Positions 24,081 through 30,770 of a DNA stretch of 32,255 nucleotides are shown here, one piece after another. The stretch's first letter is position 1. Every line of letters begins with the position of its first letter. The position numbers were made by a program, and so were the translations under genes. The DNA is from Desulfobulbaceae bacterium UBA2262 (lineage in GTDB: Bacteria; Desulfobacterota; Desulfobulbia; Desulfobulbales; Desulfurivibrionaceae), in assembly GCA_002347185.1 (NCBI GenBank), contig DDXK01000003.1:26383-58637 (forward strand). Direction: 5' to 3'. A model generated the notes under the pieces. That model saw only the letters and a program-made list of their open reading frames with translations. It made no database searches and had not been told where the DNA came from.

Positions 24081-25739
24081 TCAGCTGCCGCCCAGCCTCG
24101 GGATATGTCCGGCCGGCACCACGAACTCGCTGCGGCAGACCAGGCCGGTGGCCTTGCAGACATGGTCGGCGTAGCCCGCGCCCGCCTCGGCGAAGATGTT
24201 GTAGGCCGCGGTCGCTCCCGCCTCCTCCAGCTCGCGGCGCTGGTCCTCGAAGCGGGCCGCCGCAGATACCGGCCCCTGGAAGCCTGCGGACTTGATCTCC
24301 TTGATGGCCAGCAGGTTGGCCTGGTGGTTGCTCATGGCCAGCATGATGATCTTGATCTTGCCAAGATCGATCTTGCGCCAGAAGTCGTAGTCCGTGGCGT
24401 CGCCCAGGATCACCCGGCGGCCGGCGGCAAGATGGGCGCGCACCCTTTCCTTGTTGTGGTCGACGGCCAGTACCCGGTCGCCCTGGCGCTCTCTGGTGGT
24501 GTCGTAGGCCATGGCCCCGAATGCCCCCATCCCGAAGATCAGGGTGTCCCGCTCGCCCAGGGGGATCTGGAAATCGTCGCGATGGCGGGTCTTGGTTTCG
24601 AAGCGGTGGAGAAAGCGGGCCAGCCGGTCATAGAGCAGGTGGGCCTTGCTGTTCAGGGGCGCGGCCAGCAAGAAGGAAAAGGTGAGGGTGAGGGCGACGA
24701 TGGTCGTCCATTCCGGCCCGAGCCAGCTCTTTTTGCAGGCGATGGCCGCGACCAGGAGGCCGAATTCCGAGTAGTTGGCCAGGCTCAGGGTGGCGAGCAG
24801 GCTGGTCCGGGCCCGGAGGCGAAAGCGGGTGAGCACCAGGAAGTAGAGGGCCGCTTTTATAACAAGCAGGGCGGTAAGGCCCAGGGCGAGCCAGAGGTGT
24901 TCGAGGGTCGGCAGGCCGGCGAGGCCGATCTGAAAGAAAAAGCCGATCAGGAAAAGATCCTTGAAGCTGTAAAGCGAGCTGGAAAGTTCGGAGGCGCGGA
25001 CATGGCTGCCCACCAGCATGCCGATCAGCAGGGCGCCGAGATCCGGCTTGAGGCCGACCAGGGAAAAGCTGGTGGCGCCGACGACCAGGGCGAGAAAAAA
25101 ACCGCCCAGGGGGAGCAGCTCCCCGTGGCCGACCTGATCGATGAGGCGCAGGAGCAGCGGGCGGATGGCGAAGAGGAAGAGCGGCAGCCCCAGGGCCAGA
25201 GGGGAGGGGAATTCCCCCTTGGAGAGGGTGAGAAAGAAGACGGCCATCAGATCCTGCATGATGAGGATGCCGATGGCGGCCCGGCCGTGCATGGCGTTGA
25301 GCTCGCCCTTGGCTTCCAGCGCCTTCACGGCAAAGACCGTGCTCGAAAAGCTCAAGGCAAAGCCGAGCAGGGCGGCCTGGGGCAGGGTCAAACCAGCAAG
25401 CTGGGCCAGGCCGAGGGTGGAGGCAATCAGGAGGGTCAGGGAGAAGAGGGCGATGGTGGTCAGGGCATGCACGGTGGCGCCGCCCCAGATCTCCGCTCTG
25501 GCCAGCCCCCTGAGGTCGAGCTTGAGGCCGATGGTGAAGAGGAGGAGGATGATGCCCAGGTCGGCAATCTGCTCCAGGGCCAGGGAGCCGTTGTTCAGGC
25601 CCAGGAAGTTCATGAGAAAGCCGGAAAGGAGGAAGCCGAGCATGGGCGGCAGGTTGATCCTCTTGAAGGCAAAGCCGAGAAGAAAGGCGCTGCCGATCCA
25701 GATGCTGTTGGTGAACGCCGCTGTCTGCATGAATTCCAT
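24081..25739 (-). CDS. Kef-type cation:proton antiporter with TrkA-N (RCK) domain
   Basis: The protein has 552 residues. Residues 1 to about 375 are the CPA2 membrane domain, with LPPMLGFLLSGFLMN early and DLGIILLLFTIGLKLDL as the signature third/fourth helix. A cytosolic RCK/TrkA-N domain follows from about residue 395: LIFGMGAFGAMAYD (the NAD(H)-binding glycine motif), VLAVDHNKERV and GDATDYDFW. This is the KefB/KefC or YbaL layout, in which NADH/NAD or glutathione adducts gate potassium efflux. The KefF/KefG ancillary oxidoreductase is absent nearby. ATG 25739 has GGAG at 7 nt; a second ATG 9 bp later does not. It is the last gene of a minus-strand run, 65 bp after the kinase gene. Confidence 0.87.
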   Translation of the reverse strand: MEFMQTAAFTNSIWIGSAFLLGFAFKRINLPPMLGFLLSGFLMNFLGLNNGSLALEQIADLGIILLLFTIGLKLDLRGLARAEIWGGATVHALTTIALFSLTLLIASTLGLAQLAGLTLPQAALLGFALSFSSTVFAVKALEAKGELNAMHGRAAIGILIMQDLMAVFFLTLSKGEFPSPLALGLPLFLFAIRPLLLRLIDQVGHGELLPLGGFFLALVVGATSFSLVGLKPDLGALLIGMLVGSHVRASELSSSLYSFKDLFLIGFFFQIGLAGLPTLEHLWLALGLTALLVIKAALYFLVLTRFRLRARTSLLATLSLANYSEFGLLVAAIACKKSWLGPEWTTIVALTLTFSFLLAAPLNSKAHLLYDRLARFLHRFETKTRHRDDFQIPLGERDTLIFGMGAFGAMAYDTTRERQGDRVLAVDHNKERVRAHLAAGRRVILGDATDYDFWRKIDLGKIKIIMLAMSNHQANLLAIKEIKSAGFQGPVSAAARFEDQRRELEEAGATAAYNIFAEAGAGYADHVCKATGLVCRSEFVVPAGHIPRLGGS

Positions 25740-25804
25740 GGGCAGGCTCCGTTGTTGCCGGGAAAGGCGGAAAAAGATTTATGTAATGGAAGGTCTCCGC
25801 CGTG

Positions 25805-26338
25805 TCAATGACCTGGCGCGGATTTCGGCCGCTGCGGGCCGTTTTGCAGCGCCGCGACGATCCGGGCGGTGATCTCCTCCCTGGACAGGCCCTGGCAGTC
25901 GATGGTGAGTTCCGCGTATTTTTCGTACAGGGGCTGGCGCTCGTCAAAAAGGTCGCGGAGGCTCTGGTGTGCCGCCCTGGCGATGCCCCGGCTGGCGAAA
26001 TTGTCTATGCGGGCGCGGACCGTCTCGAAGGGAAGGCGCAGGAAGATCAATGTGGCCATGGTGCGCAGGTGGCGCATGGCCCTGTCGCTGTAAGCCGCGC
26101 TGCCGCCGGTGGCGATCACCTGCCCCTCGCCGGCGAGCTTCATGATCTCTGCCTCCTCGATGGCCCGCAGGGCGAGGTGGCCCTTTTCGTCGACGATCCG
26201 CTGCAGGGCTTGCCCCTGGCTCTTCTCGATGAGCAGATCGGTGTCGATGAAGCCCATATCGAGTTGTCGGGCCAGGAGAGAGCCGATGGTGCTCTTGCCG
26301 GCGCCGGGCATGCCGATGAGGGCGAGATTGCTCTTCAT
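25805..26338 (-). CDS. Shikimate-kinase-fold small-molecule kinase
   Basis: The protein has 177 residues. The P-loop is GMPGAGKST (9-17), the Mg/substrate Asp sits in IDTDLL (Asp34), the substrate Arg is probably Arg58 in HLALRAIEE, and the glycine triad is GGS (78-80) rather than the GGG usual in AroK. The lid region reads DNFASRGIARAAHQSLRDLFDERQPLYEKYAE; ordinary AroK proteins have an RPLL segment here, which is missing. Shikimate kinase is the default name, but the substituted triad and lid leave room for another substrate. A shikimate-kinase-related homoserine kinase is known from sulfate reducers. The start overlaps the stop of the PfpI gene by 4 bp. Confidence 0.75.
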   Translation of the reverse strand: MKSNLALIGMPGAGKSTIGSLLARQLDMGFIDTDLLIEKSQGQALQRIVDEKGHLALRAIEEAEIMKLAGEGQVIATGGSAAYSDRAMRHLRTMATLIFLRLPFETVRARIDNFASRGIARAAHQSLRDLFDERQPLYEKYAELTIDCQGLSREEITARIVAALQNGPQRPKSAPGH

Positions 26339-26841
26339 GGCCGCCGGACCTGACGCAGCACTTCCCCGAGGAAGAGAGGAAGGTCCGCCGGGAGGCGGGA
26401 GGTGATGAGGTTCTGATCCACCACCACCGCGGCATCACGGTAGGCGCAGCCCGCTTTCTTCAGTTCTCCGGCCACGCTCCGGTGGCAGGTCGCCTGCCTG
26501 CCGGAAAGCACCCCGGCCGAGACCAGGATGAGCGGACCATGGCAGATGGCGGCAACCACCTTGCCGCTGGCGAAAAAGGCCCGGACCAGGGCCAGGAGAG
26601 CTTCCTCCCGGCGAAGCAGGTCCGGGGCCCTGCCGCCGGGCAGGAGGAGAAGGTCAAAGGCAGTGGCCTCGACCTCGGCCAAGGCCAGGGTCGCCTCAAC
26701 CTGGGAGCCGTGCTTGCCGGTGATGGTCCCCGGCGCCTTGGCCGCGATGATCACCTCCACTCCCTCTTCAAGCAGCCGACGCCAGGGGGTCAGCAGCTCG
26801 CTATCCTCGAAAAGGTTGTCGCTGACGATGAGTGCCCTCAT
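26335..26841 (-). CDS. DJ-1/PfpI family protein
   Basis: The protein has 168 residues, the normal length for the family. Key marks are the early acidic residue region FEDSELL, the LLLLPGGRAPDLLR loop, and the nucleophile elbow AAICHGPLIL with Cys100-His101. The C-terminus ADLPLFLGEVLRQV closes the fold. Relatives include PfpI/YhbO-type proteins reported as deglycases, glyoxalases or chaperone-like stress proteins; the sequence does not choose among these. The ATG follows AAGGGA. The gene sits between VF530 (17 bp) and the kinase (4-bp overlap), so it is co-transcribed with both. Confidence 0.87.
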   Translation of the reverse strand: MRALIVSDNLFEDSELLTPWRRLLEEGVEVIIAAKAPGTITGKHGSQVEATLALAEVEATAFDLLLLPGGRAPDLLRREEALLALVRAFFASGKVVAAICHGPLILVSAGVLSGRQATCHRSVAGELKKAGCAYRDAAVVVDQNLITSRLPADLPLFLGEVLRQVRRP

Positions 26842-26858
26842 GCTCTTTGTCCCTTCAC

Positions 26859-27092
26859 TCAGGCTATATCCTTGCGCAGCCTGGTGTGCAGGTAGAGGCT
26901 TTCCACCTTCTGGCGCGCCCAGGGGGTTTTGCGGAGGAACTTGAGGCTCGATTTGACTGAAGGCTCCTTGAGAAAACAGTTGAGCGGGATTTTTTCACCC
27001 AGCCTTTCCCATCCATAGTGGGCCGCCAGCCGGGTTACGATCTGTTCCAGGGTGACGCCGTGCAGGGGGTTGTTTTCCTGGCCGGGGCTCAT
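26859..27092 (-). CDS. VF530 family (DUF2132) small DNA-binding-like protein
   Basis: The protein has 77 residues. Its sequence is that of the VF530 family named after a Vibrio fischeri protein of known structure: NPLHGVTLEQIVTRLAAHYGWERLG, then INCF-like IPLNCFLKEPSVKSSLKFLRKTPWAR and VESLYL. Members are small helical proteins proposed to bind DNA; no pathway is established. The start overlaps the stop of the exonuclease gene (4 bp), which fits a nucleic-acid-related pair. Confidence 0.9.
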   Translation of the reverse strand: MSPGQENNPLHGVTLEQIVTRLAAHYGWERLGEKIPLNCFLKEPSVKSSLKFLRKTPWARQKVESLYLHTRLRKDIA

Positions 27093-27706
27093 GGCTTGCC
27101 TCCGCTGTTGTGCTCGGCCAGGGCCAGGTAGAGCCGGCGGCCGACCCAGGCGTCGGTGGCCGCGTAGCGGATCTGCTTGGGGGTAAGCTCCTCCTTGGCC
27201 CAGTTGGTGGTCTGCGCTCCCTTGGAGATGCGAAAACCCAGGAGCACCGCCGCCAGGCCCCGCAGGCCGTGGTTTTTGATCCCCGCCTTTTTGGCGAGCA
27301 GCCCCAGATCGGCAAAGCCGCCCGGCTTGAAATGGGACAGCTTGCCCAGCTCCCTGAGGTCGTAAGCGAGGCTTACCCCGGCCTTGGTCACCCCCGGGTC
27401 GGCGAGCAGCTCGCGGAGCGGCCTGGCCAGGCCCAGGCGCTTGAGCTGGAAGATGAAGACCTCTTTTTCTGCGGCCAGCTGCAGCAGGGAAGGGGGGTAG
27501 CTCTCCCCCTTGGCGTAGGCGGGCCGCGTCTCGGTGTCAAAGCCGAGCAGGCTCTCGCCGGCCAGCTTGTCGATGGCCGCGCCCAGCTCCTCCTTGTCGC
27601 GGATCAGCCGCACCGGCCCCTCCCAGCCGCCGATGGGGCAGGCGTTGATCTCCTCCCTGCTCATGGGCCGGTCAAAGCCGGGGCGCTCGGTGGTATGGTT
27701 CTGCAT
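27089..27706 (-). CDS. DEDDy 3'-5' exonuclease (RNase D-like)
   Basis: The protein has 205 residues and contains only the exonuclease domain, without the HRDC domains of RNase D. Exo I is GFDTETRP (Asp and Glu), Exo II is in GVSLAYDLRELG (Asp), and Exo III is YAATDAWVGRRLY, with the Tyr and Asp of the DEDDy class. The segment GLRGLAAVLLGFRISKGAQTTNWAKEELTPKQIRYAATDA is typical of short RNase D/WRN-exo-like proteins. It should remove nucleotides from RNA or DNA 3' ends with two metal ions. The ATG at 27706 follows AGGACC; an upstream extension has no family similarity. It leads the five-gene minus-strand run down to the Kef antiporter. Confidence 0.88.
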   Translation of the reverse strand: MQNHTTERPGFDRPMSREEINACPIGGWEGPVRLIRDKEELGAAIDKLAGESLLGFDTETRPAYAKGESYPPSLLQLAAEKEVFIFQLKRLGLARPLRELLADPGVTKAGVSLAYDLRELGKLSHFKPGGFADLGLLAKKAGIKNHGLRGLAAVLLGFRISKGAQTTNWAKEELTPKQIRYAATDAWVGRRLYLALAEHNSGGKP

Positions 27707-27948
27707 GGGAATGGTCCTGAATTTTTTTTTCGTTCCGGGGCTTGGCGAATTCTCTCTCGTCATTCTCTTTATCAATGGCTTCATCGCCTGTCCACTTTTT
27801 CATGGAAGGTGCACGGTCGAAATATCTGATACCATGGAGGAGGCCAGACAGATGGTGAGCACCAGGCCGGCAGGGTTGAGGGTGTACCAACCATGATGAC
27901 ATCCAGAGGATTCGGGCGCTGGTGCCCCCCAAGGAAAGGAGAAACGCC

Positions 27949-28575
27949 GTGAACAATGCCAATCCAGCAGAGCCAACACTGTCCTCTTTTCTTGAGCAGG
28001 CGCGGAGACGCCGGCGCCCGGTCATTCTTCTGGAAGGAACCCGCAAGGTGCCGGAACAGGCCGTTGCGGCCCTGCACCGACTTGCCGTCCTTCTGGCCGA
28101 GGAGCTCCCGAAGGCCGTATTCAGAAGCGGCAACGCCGAAGGATCGGACACCCATTTTTTCCAGGGGCTGGCGGCCGCGCCCCCGGAGCGGCTCGAATAC
28201 ATCCTGCCGTTTCCCGGCTCCGGCAAAAGACGCATCCGCGCCGGGGCACTTGTCGCTTCTCCGGACATGGCCACTGCCGAGGAATTTTCCGCCATTGCCG
28301 GAGATACCGTAACGGCATCTCCGGCAACCGAGAGCCTGCTCAGGCTTTTCGCGGCCCATGGCCGCAACCGGGTGACCGCGAAGGCGGCGTATCTGCTCCG
28401 TGACACCATGAAGGTTGCCGGGGCGTCATCCATCGGCCTTGCCCCGGCTGATTTCGGTTTTTTCTTCGTCAACCCCGAGGCCCCGCGTGCGGGCGGCACC
28501 GGACATACCATCCGGGTCTGCCGGGCCATGCAGGTGCCGGTGTTCACCCAGGACGAATGGGAAAAATGGTTGTGA
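27949..28575 (+). CDS. SLOG-like Rossmann-fold protein of unknown function
   Basis: The protein has 208 residues. The start is GTG at 27949, because AAGGAAAGGAG lies 7 nt upstream; a GTG at 27922 has none. By eye the fold signals are those of the SLOG/DprA/LOG superfamily: strand 1 and loop ILLEGTRKVP (26-35), a helix, then VFRSGNAEGSDTHFFQGLA (57-75), equivalent to the SGGAxGxD step, YILPFP, and late DFGFFFVNPEAPRAGGTGHTI (168-188) with a GGTGHT phosphate-binding turn, closing with VPVFTQDEWEKW. Members bind nucleotides or nucleotide-derived signals. No catalytic role can be assigned. It is followed after 55 bp by another SLOG-type protein. The 242-bp divergent gap upstream shows no convincing promoter. 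Confidence 0.62.
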   Translation: MNNANPAEPTLSSFLEQARRRRRPVILLEGTRKVPEQAVAALHRLAVLLAEELPKAVFRSGNAEGSDTHFFQGLAAAPPERLEYILPFPGSGKRRIRAGALVASPDMATAEEFSAIAGDTVTASPATESLLRLFAAHGRNRVTAKAAYLLRDTMKVAGASSIGLAPADFGFFFVNPEAPRAGGTGHTIRVCRAMQVPVFTQDEWEKWL

Positions 28576-28630
28576 TGGGTTTGTAGGCATGGCTGGCGTT
28601 ATGATGCCAGCATCCGAGAAAGGAATTGCG

Positions 28631-29092
28631 ATGAAGATTGTATCTGGAGGGCAGACAGGCGTTGACCGTGCCGCCCTGGATGCGGCCTTGCAGGGTGGCG
28701 TCGAGGCCGGCGGCTGGTGTCCCGAGGGGCGGATGGCTGAGGACGGAGTCATCCCGGCGCAATATCCGGTGCAGGTGTTACCGAAGGCTGGTCCGAGGCA
28801 GCGCACCAAGAAGAACGTCCAGGACAGCGACGGAACGGTCATCATCTATTTTGACTGCCCGACTGGCGGCACCCAGGAGACTATCCTGTTCTGCATCAAG
28901 GAGAAGAAGCCCTATCTCCTGCTCGATGCCACAGAGATTTCTCCCGGGCGGGCGGCGCAGCGGGTGCTTGATTTTGTGCGCGAACACGCCATTAAAGTGC
29001 TCAATGTGGCGGGGCCTCGAGCGAGCAGAGAGCCAAGGGCTTACGAGTATGCGAAAAAAGTTTTATGCCTAACCGCAGAGGGCATGGCATGA
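28631..29092 (+). CDS. YpsA-like putative molybdenum-cofactor carrier (SLOG superfamily)
   Basis: The protein has 153 residues. It matches the putative molybdenum-carrier family: KIVSGGQTGVDRAALDAAL at the N-terminus, GWCPEGRMAEDG, a TKKNVQDSDGTVII segment, the PTGGTQET phosphate-binding turn (residues 77-84) and the C-terminal NVAGPRASREP motif. The structure class is a Rossmannoid SLOG fold; a plant/algal relative carries molybdenum cofactor, while other YpsA-like proteins are proposed nucleotide or ADP-ribose sensors. No molybdenum-cofactor gene is nearby. The ATG follows AAGGA at 6 nt. Its stop overlaps the start of the M28 peptidase as ATGA, implying translational coupling. Confidence 0.83.
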   Translation: MKIVSGGQTGVDRAALDAALQGGVEAGGWCPEGRMAEDGVIPAQYPVQVLPKAGPRQRTKKNVQDSDGTVIIYFDCPTGGTQETILFCIKEKKPYLLLDATEISPGRAAQRVLDFVREHAIKVLNVAGPRASREPRAYEYAKKVLCLTAEGMA

Positions 29093-29946
29093 GTATGGAA
29101 AATCTTCGAAAAACTGTCCAGTTTCTGACCAGTATAACCCCCAGCAGGAATATTGATCATCCTGAGTCGTTGGACATTGCCGCCAGCTTTATTGCATCAG
29201 CTTTTCAGTCCTATGGGTGTATGCCGTATGAGCAGGCTTACACGGTTCATGGGCAGGAGTACCGGAACATACTTGCCTCAATAGGGCCTGTAGATGCGCC
29301 GCGGATAATTGTTGGTGCGCACTATGACGTCTGTGGAGATCAGCCGGGAGCTGATGACAATGCTTCCGCTGTTGCTGGCCTTCTGGAATTGAGTCGTTTG
29401 TTGGCTGAAAATGCTGACAAGCTGAATGTTCGCATTGATCTGGCAGCCTATACCCTTGAAGAGCCCCCGACGGCATTTACAAAATCGATGGGGAGTTACG
29501 TCCATGCTCTGTCTCTGAGAAAAACCGGGACGAACGTAATCGGCATGGTCTGTCTGGAAATGCTGGGATATTTTTCAGAAGAGCCCAACTCGCAGACCTA
29601 TCCGCCAGGAGTTCCTGCTGGGTTGCTGCCCGATACGGGGAACTTTATAGCCATCGTGGGCCGCCCGTTGGATGCCTTGCTTGCCGAGCAGGTCACGGCT
29701 GGATTCTGTGAATCGTCTTTGCCGGCGCACAAGTTGTTAATGCCCCCGCAAATTCGCGGTGTCGATTTTTCTGATCACTGGAGTTATTGGCAATTGGGAT
29801 TTCAGGCGGTAATGGTTACCGACACCGCCTGGTATCGCAATCCAAACTACCATAAGACAACCGACACCATTGACACCTTGGATTTTGAGAAAATGGCTCA
29901 AGTTGTACAAGGGGTTTATAATGGTATAGTGCGATACATGCGATAG
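29089..29946 (+). CDS. M28-family zinc peptidase
   Basis: The protein has 285 residues. The zinc-site sequence of M28 aminopeptidases is complete: His78 and Asp80 in GAHYDVCGD, the bridging Asp in GADDNASA (89-90), the catalytic Glu pair in YTLEEP (124-125), Glu157 in CLEMLGY and His255 in NPNYHKTTDT. There is no signal peptide, so it is probably cytoplasmic. The ATG at 29089 is chosen because it overlaps the YpsA-like stop (ATGA); another ATG 6 bp later is possible. Sampled rows inside this gene have 40-45% GC against 65-75% in the two genes before it, so it has a different origin although now coupled to them. The substrate is unknown. Confidence 0.85.
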   Translation: MSMENLRKTVQFLTSITPSRNIDHPESLDIAASFIASAFQSYGCMPYEQAYTVHGQEYRNILASIGPVDAPRIIVGAHYDVCGDQPGADDNASAVAGLLELSRLLAENADKLNVRIDLAAYTLEEPPTAFTKSMGSYVHALSLRKTGTNVIGMVCLEMLGYFSEEPNSQTYPPGVPAGLLPDTGNFIAIVGRPLDALLAEQVTAGFCESSLPAHKLLMPPQIRGVDFSDHWSYWQLGFQAVMVTDTAWYRNPNYHKTTDTIDTLDFEKMAQVVQGVYNGIVRYMR

Positions 29947-29995
29947 GATGAGGGGGGCGCCACCGAGAGCTTTTTTTATATGTCAGAAAATTCAG

Positions 29996-30117
29996 GGCCG
30001 CTGGCAACCAGAAGGACCATTTTGCCCGATGCTCAATCTGGAAACCTATCTCAAAACGACAAAACCTGCGCGATCCCCATTGAGTAAATCAGGCAAAGGG
30101 TAGTTGCCAGATCGGCC
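29996..30117. repeat. About 120-bp nested imperfect inverted repeat (possible MITE or structured RNA)
   Basis: The 302-bp gap between the peptidase and the next gene contains four nested pairs in register: GGCCG (29996-30000) with CGGCC (30113-30117), CTGGCAAC (30001-30008) with GTTGCCAG (30103-30110), TTTGCC (30021-30026) with GGCAAA (30092-30097), and CTCAAT (30032-30037) with ATTGAG (30079-30084). GAT/ATC matches lie between the last two. Mismatches and small bulges separate the pairs. The whole could fold into one long cruciform or RNA hairpin. It encodes no protein that I can support. A short palindromic mobile element or an ncRNA are the main options. Confidence 0.5.
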
Positions 30118-30196
30118 ATGGTGGACGACCCAACGTGATGCAGGCCTGGCGTAATGATTTAAAAATAACCTTTGTGTTATCTGTTTGCGCGATTTA

Positions 30197-30220
30197 TATA
30201 ATAAATAGGTTATATTTATT
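30197..30220 (+). promoter_or_regulatory. -10 box overlapping an 8-bp palindrome upstream of the regulator gene
   Basis: TATAAT at 30197-30202 lies in an AT-rich stretch 46 bp upstream of the GTG at 30249. It overlaps AATAAATA (30200-30207), which pairs perfectly with TATTTATT (30213-30220) over a 5-bp centre. A palindrome on the transcription start of an HTH gene suggests autorepression. The -35 element is poor. Confidence 0.42.
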
Positions 30221-30248
30221 GCTGCTCGGATAACACAGGAGGTTCATT

Positions 30249-30719
30249 GTGAAGGCGAAATACAGGCGGATTGCCCGGTCGCAGCTCGACGCCACCCTGG
30301 CGCTGTTTGGCGCGGGCCGGAATGTGCAGCCTCCGGCAAAGGGATGGATACGGGCGGTGCGTGATGCGCTTGGCATGTCCGGCAAGCAGCTTGCCCGGCG
30401 GCTCAAGGTTTCCCAGCCACGGGTGCACAGGCTGGAGCAGGACGAGGTGGCCGGCGCACTTACCATCAAGACCATGCGCCAGGTGGCCGAGGCGCTGGAT
30501 TGTGTCTTTGTCTATGCCCTGGTGCCGCGCACCTCGCTGGAAGAGACCGTAAGGGCGCAGGCCAGGTTGGTGGCTGCCGGGCGGATGCAGCGGGTAGAGC
30601 ACACCATGCTTTTGGAGGCGCAGGGGGGGGCTTCCAAGGAGCAACAGGCCTCACTGGATGCCGCCATTGAGGAATTGGCATGGGAGATGCCCAGGGATCT
30701 CTGGGGCACCAACCCCTGA
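30249..30719 (+). CDS. Mobile mystery protein A (HTH regulator)
   Basis: The protein has 156 residues. The N-terminal KAKYRRIARSQLDATLA and the helix-turn-helix at about 32-75 (WIRAVRDALGMSGKQLARRL, SQPRVHRLEQDE, LTIKTMRQVAEAL) match the family called mobile mystery protein A, normally encoded directly before mobile mystery protein B, a Fic-domain protein. It should be a DNA-binding regulator or antitoxin-like protein. The start is GTG at 30249, 6 nt after AGGAGG. After the stop there is no Fic gene on this strand: a minus-strand helicase remnant ends 51 bp away. GC content is about 70% in a sampled row, unlike the AT-richer sequence on both sides, so the gene seems to have moved as a unit. 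Confidence 0.82.
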   Translation: MKAKYRRIARSQLDATLALFGAGRNVQPPAKGWIRAVRDALGMSGKQLARRLKVSQPRVHRLEQDEVAGALTIKTMRQVAEALDCVFVYALVPRTSLEETVRAQARLVAAGRMQRVEHTMLLEAQGGASKEQQASLDAAIEELAWEMPRDLWGTNP

Positions 30720-30770
30720 AATTCGACGCGACGAAAGGGGCAACAAAATGTATTGAGAAGCCACATAAGA

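Noticed and set aside
24105..25811. Plus-strand frame opposite the Kef antiporter, rich in Gly/Glu/Gln
   Set aside because: It is the antisense of hydrophobic codons; there is no ribosome site and no domain.
29947..29980. Terminator after the M28 gene
   Set aside because: A T7 tract is present after GAGAGC, but the GC-rich bases before it do not form a stem of useful length.
29996..30117. Integron attC site
   Set aside because: The length and palindromic plan are right and the arms contain AAC/GTT, but GTTGCCA and TGGCAAC do not fit the GTTRRRY/RYYYAAC core sites, and no integrase or cassette array is present.
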